The translations under genes and the position numbers were made by a program. The notes under the pieces were generated by a model. It did no database searches. It saw nothing but the letters and a program-made list of their open reading frames with translations, and was not told the DNA's origin. Of a DNA stretch of 64,000 bases, positions 1 to 64,000 are shown in pieces (position 1 is the first letter of the stretch; the number at the start of each line of letters is the position of its first letter). The stretch lies in NCBI RefSeq assembly GCF_036324505.1, contig NC_086355.1, forward strand, positions 222,401 through 286,400, written 5' to 3'. Origin of the DNA: Eleginops maclovinus (lineage: Eukaryota; Chordata; Actinopteri; Perciformes; Eleginopidae).

Positions 1-140
1 GGTCTTTACTCTCTTCATTAGGTCTTTACTCTCTTCATTAGGTCTTTACTCTCTTCATTAGGTCTTTACTCTCTTCATTAGGTCTTTACTCTCTTCATTA
101 GGTCTTTACTCTCTTCATTAGGTATTTACTCTGTTGATTA
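1..140. repeat. 20-bp tandem repeat at window start
   Basis: Six exact copies of ggtctttactctcttcatta, then a diverged seventh. It lies in the intron upstream of the first coding exon and is cut by the window edge. Confidence 0.95.
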
Positions 141-185
141 TAATCTGTTTTAATTATTTTGTTTTCCTGCAGGGTGCCAACAAAC

Positions 186-63788
<63,603 letters not shown>

Positions 63789-64000
63789 GTATTCTTATAA
63801 GAACCGCCATGGCTCGTGATCGTCACAAGATCCCCCCCCCCCCCCCCCTCTTAAAGATTCTCACATGTTCTACACTCACACATTCAGGTCACTGATGGTA
63901 CACTTCACACGAATGATCAGTTAGTCTTCATGTCCGTTGTTTCTGTAACATGTTCTCATGTCAGTATTTTACAATGGTTCGCCCAGACGAAAGAACCTCT
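63789..64000. other. start of the next PEVK intron
   Basis: Contains a poly-C run of 15 at 63834-63848. A possible short exon after ctcttaaag does not keep a phase-1 frame, so none is called. Confidence 0.6.

Noticed and set aside
63850..63894. Possible next PEVK exon after ctcttaaag
   Set aside because: The frame does not end in phase 1 and lacks PEVK composition.

Overview
The window is the 5' part of a single titin gene (ttn) on the + strand of a teleost fish. From the start codon at 186 to the last clear exon at 63788, I place 97 coding exons; the gene runs off the right edge inside the PEVK region. The fish assignment rests on intron content: a DIRS-type tyrosine-recombinase retrotransposon, hAT-like and Harbinger-like non-autonomous DNA elements, a tRNA-derived SINE tail, long (TG)n tracts and many short introns. 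Teleosts usually carry two tandem titin genes; I cannot tell which one this is. Almost all exons begin and end in phase 1, so most can be skipped without breaking the frame.

Layout. 186-7525: Z-disc end, with Ig Z1 and Z2 (telethonin-binding pair), SP-rich linker, one recognisable Z-repeat (alpha-actinin site) and the following insertion. 7610-16041: Ig domains Z3 to Z9 and I1, ending in a 1.7-kb multi-domain exon. 16186-25153: proximal tandem Ig segment I2-I15, in the same order as human. 26404-28328: three exons at the position of the human novex exons, including one very degenerate Ig. 30070-33740: N2B exon (two Ig, about 860-residue unique sequence, one Ig). 34262-52932: middle tandem Ig array, about 39 Ig domains. 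53519-56652: N2A element (I80, unique N2A sequence, I81, I83). 56732-63788: PEVK region, first as micro-exons, then larger exons.

Main points of interest. (1) One Ig type has been multiplied into a local array of nine copies (46384-51479), where human titin has whole super-repeats. (2) The N2A element lacks the Ig between I81 and I83. (3) Single-base frame breaks occur in the N2B exon (near 30935-30956) and in one Ig exon (near 45518-45524), and the exon junction before the Z-repeat is out of phase beside a run of ten G. These look like assembly indels, but the N2B one has a perfectly placed 140-nt GT-AG pair that would restore frame. (4) A 110-codon acidic reading frame with coding character lies in a Z-disc intron. 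(5) The N2B unique sequence contains a faint repeated unit beginning (L)(S/P)KE. (6) The PEVK region holds an exact 21-bp coding minisatellite and an unusually long 408-residue exon.

How it works together: the Z-disc part anchors titin to telethonin and alpha-actinin, the Ig arrays unfold or straighten at low force, N2B and PEVK act as extensible springs, and N2A is a signalling hub. Comparisons with human titin are from memory of that protein, not from an alignment run.
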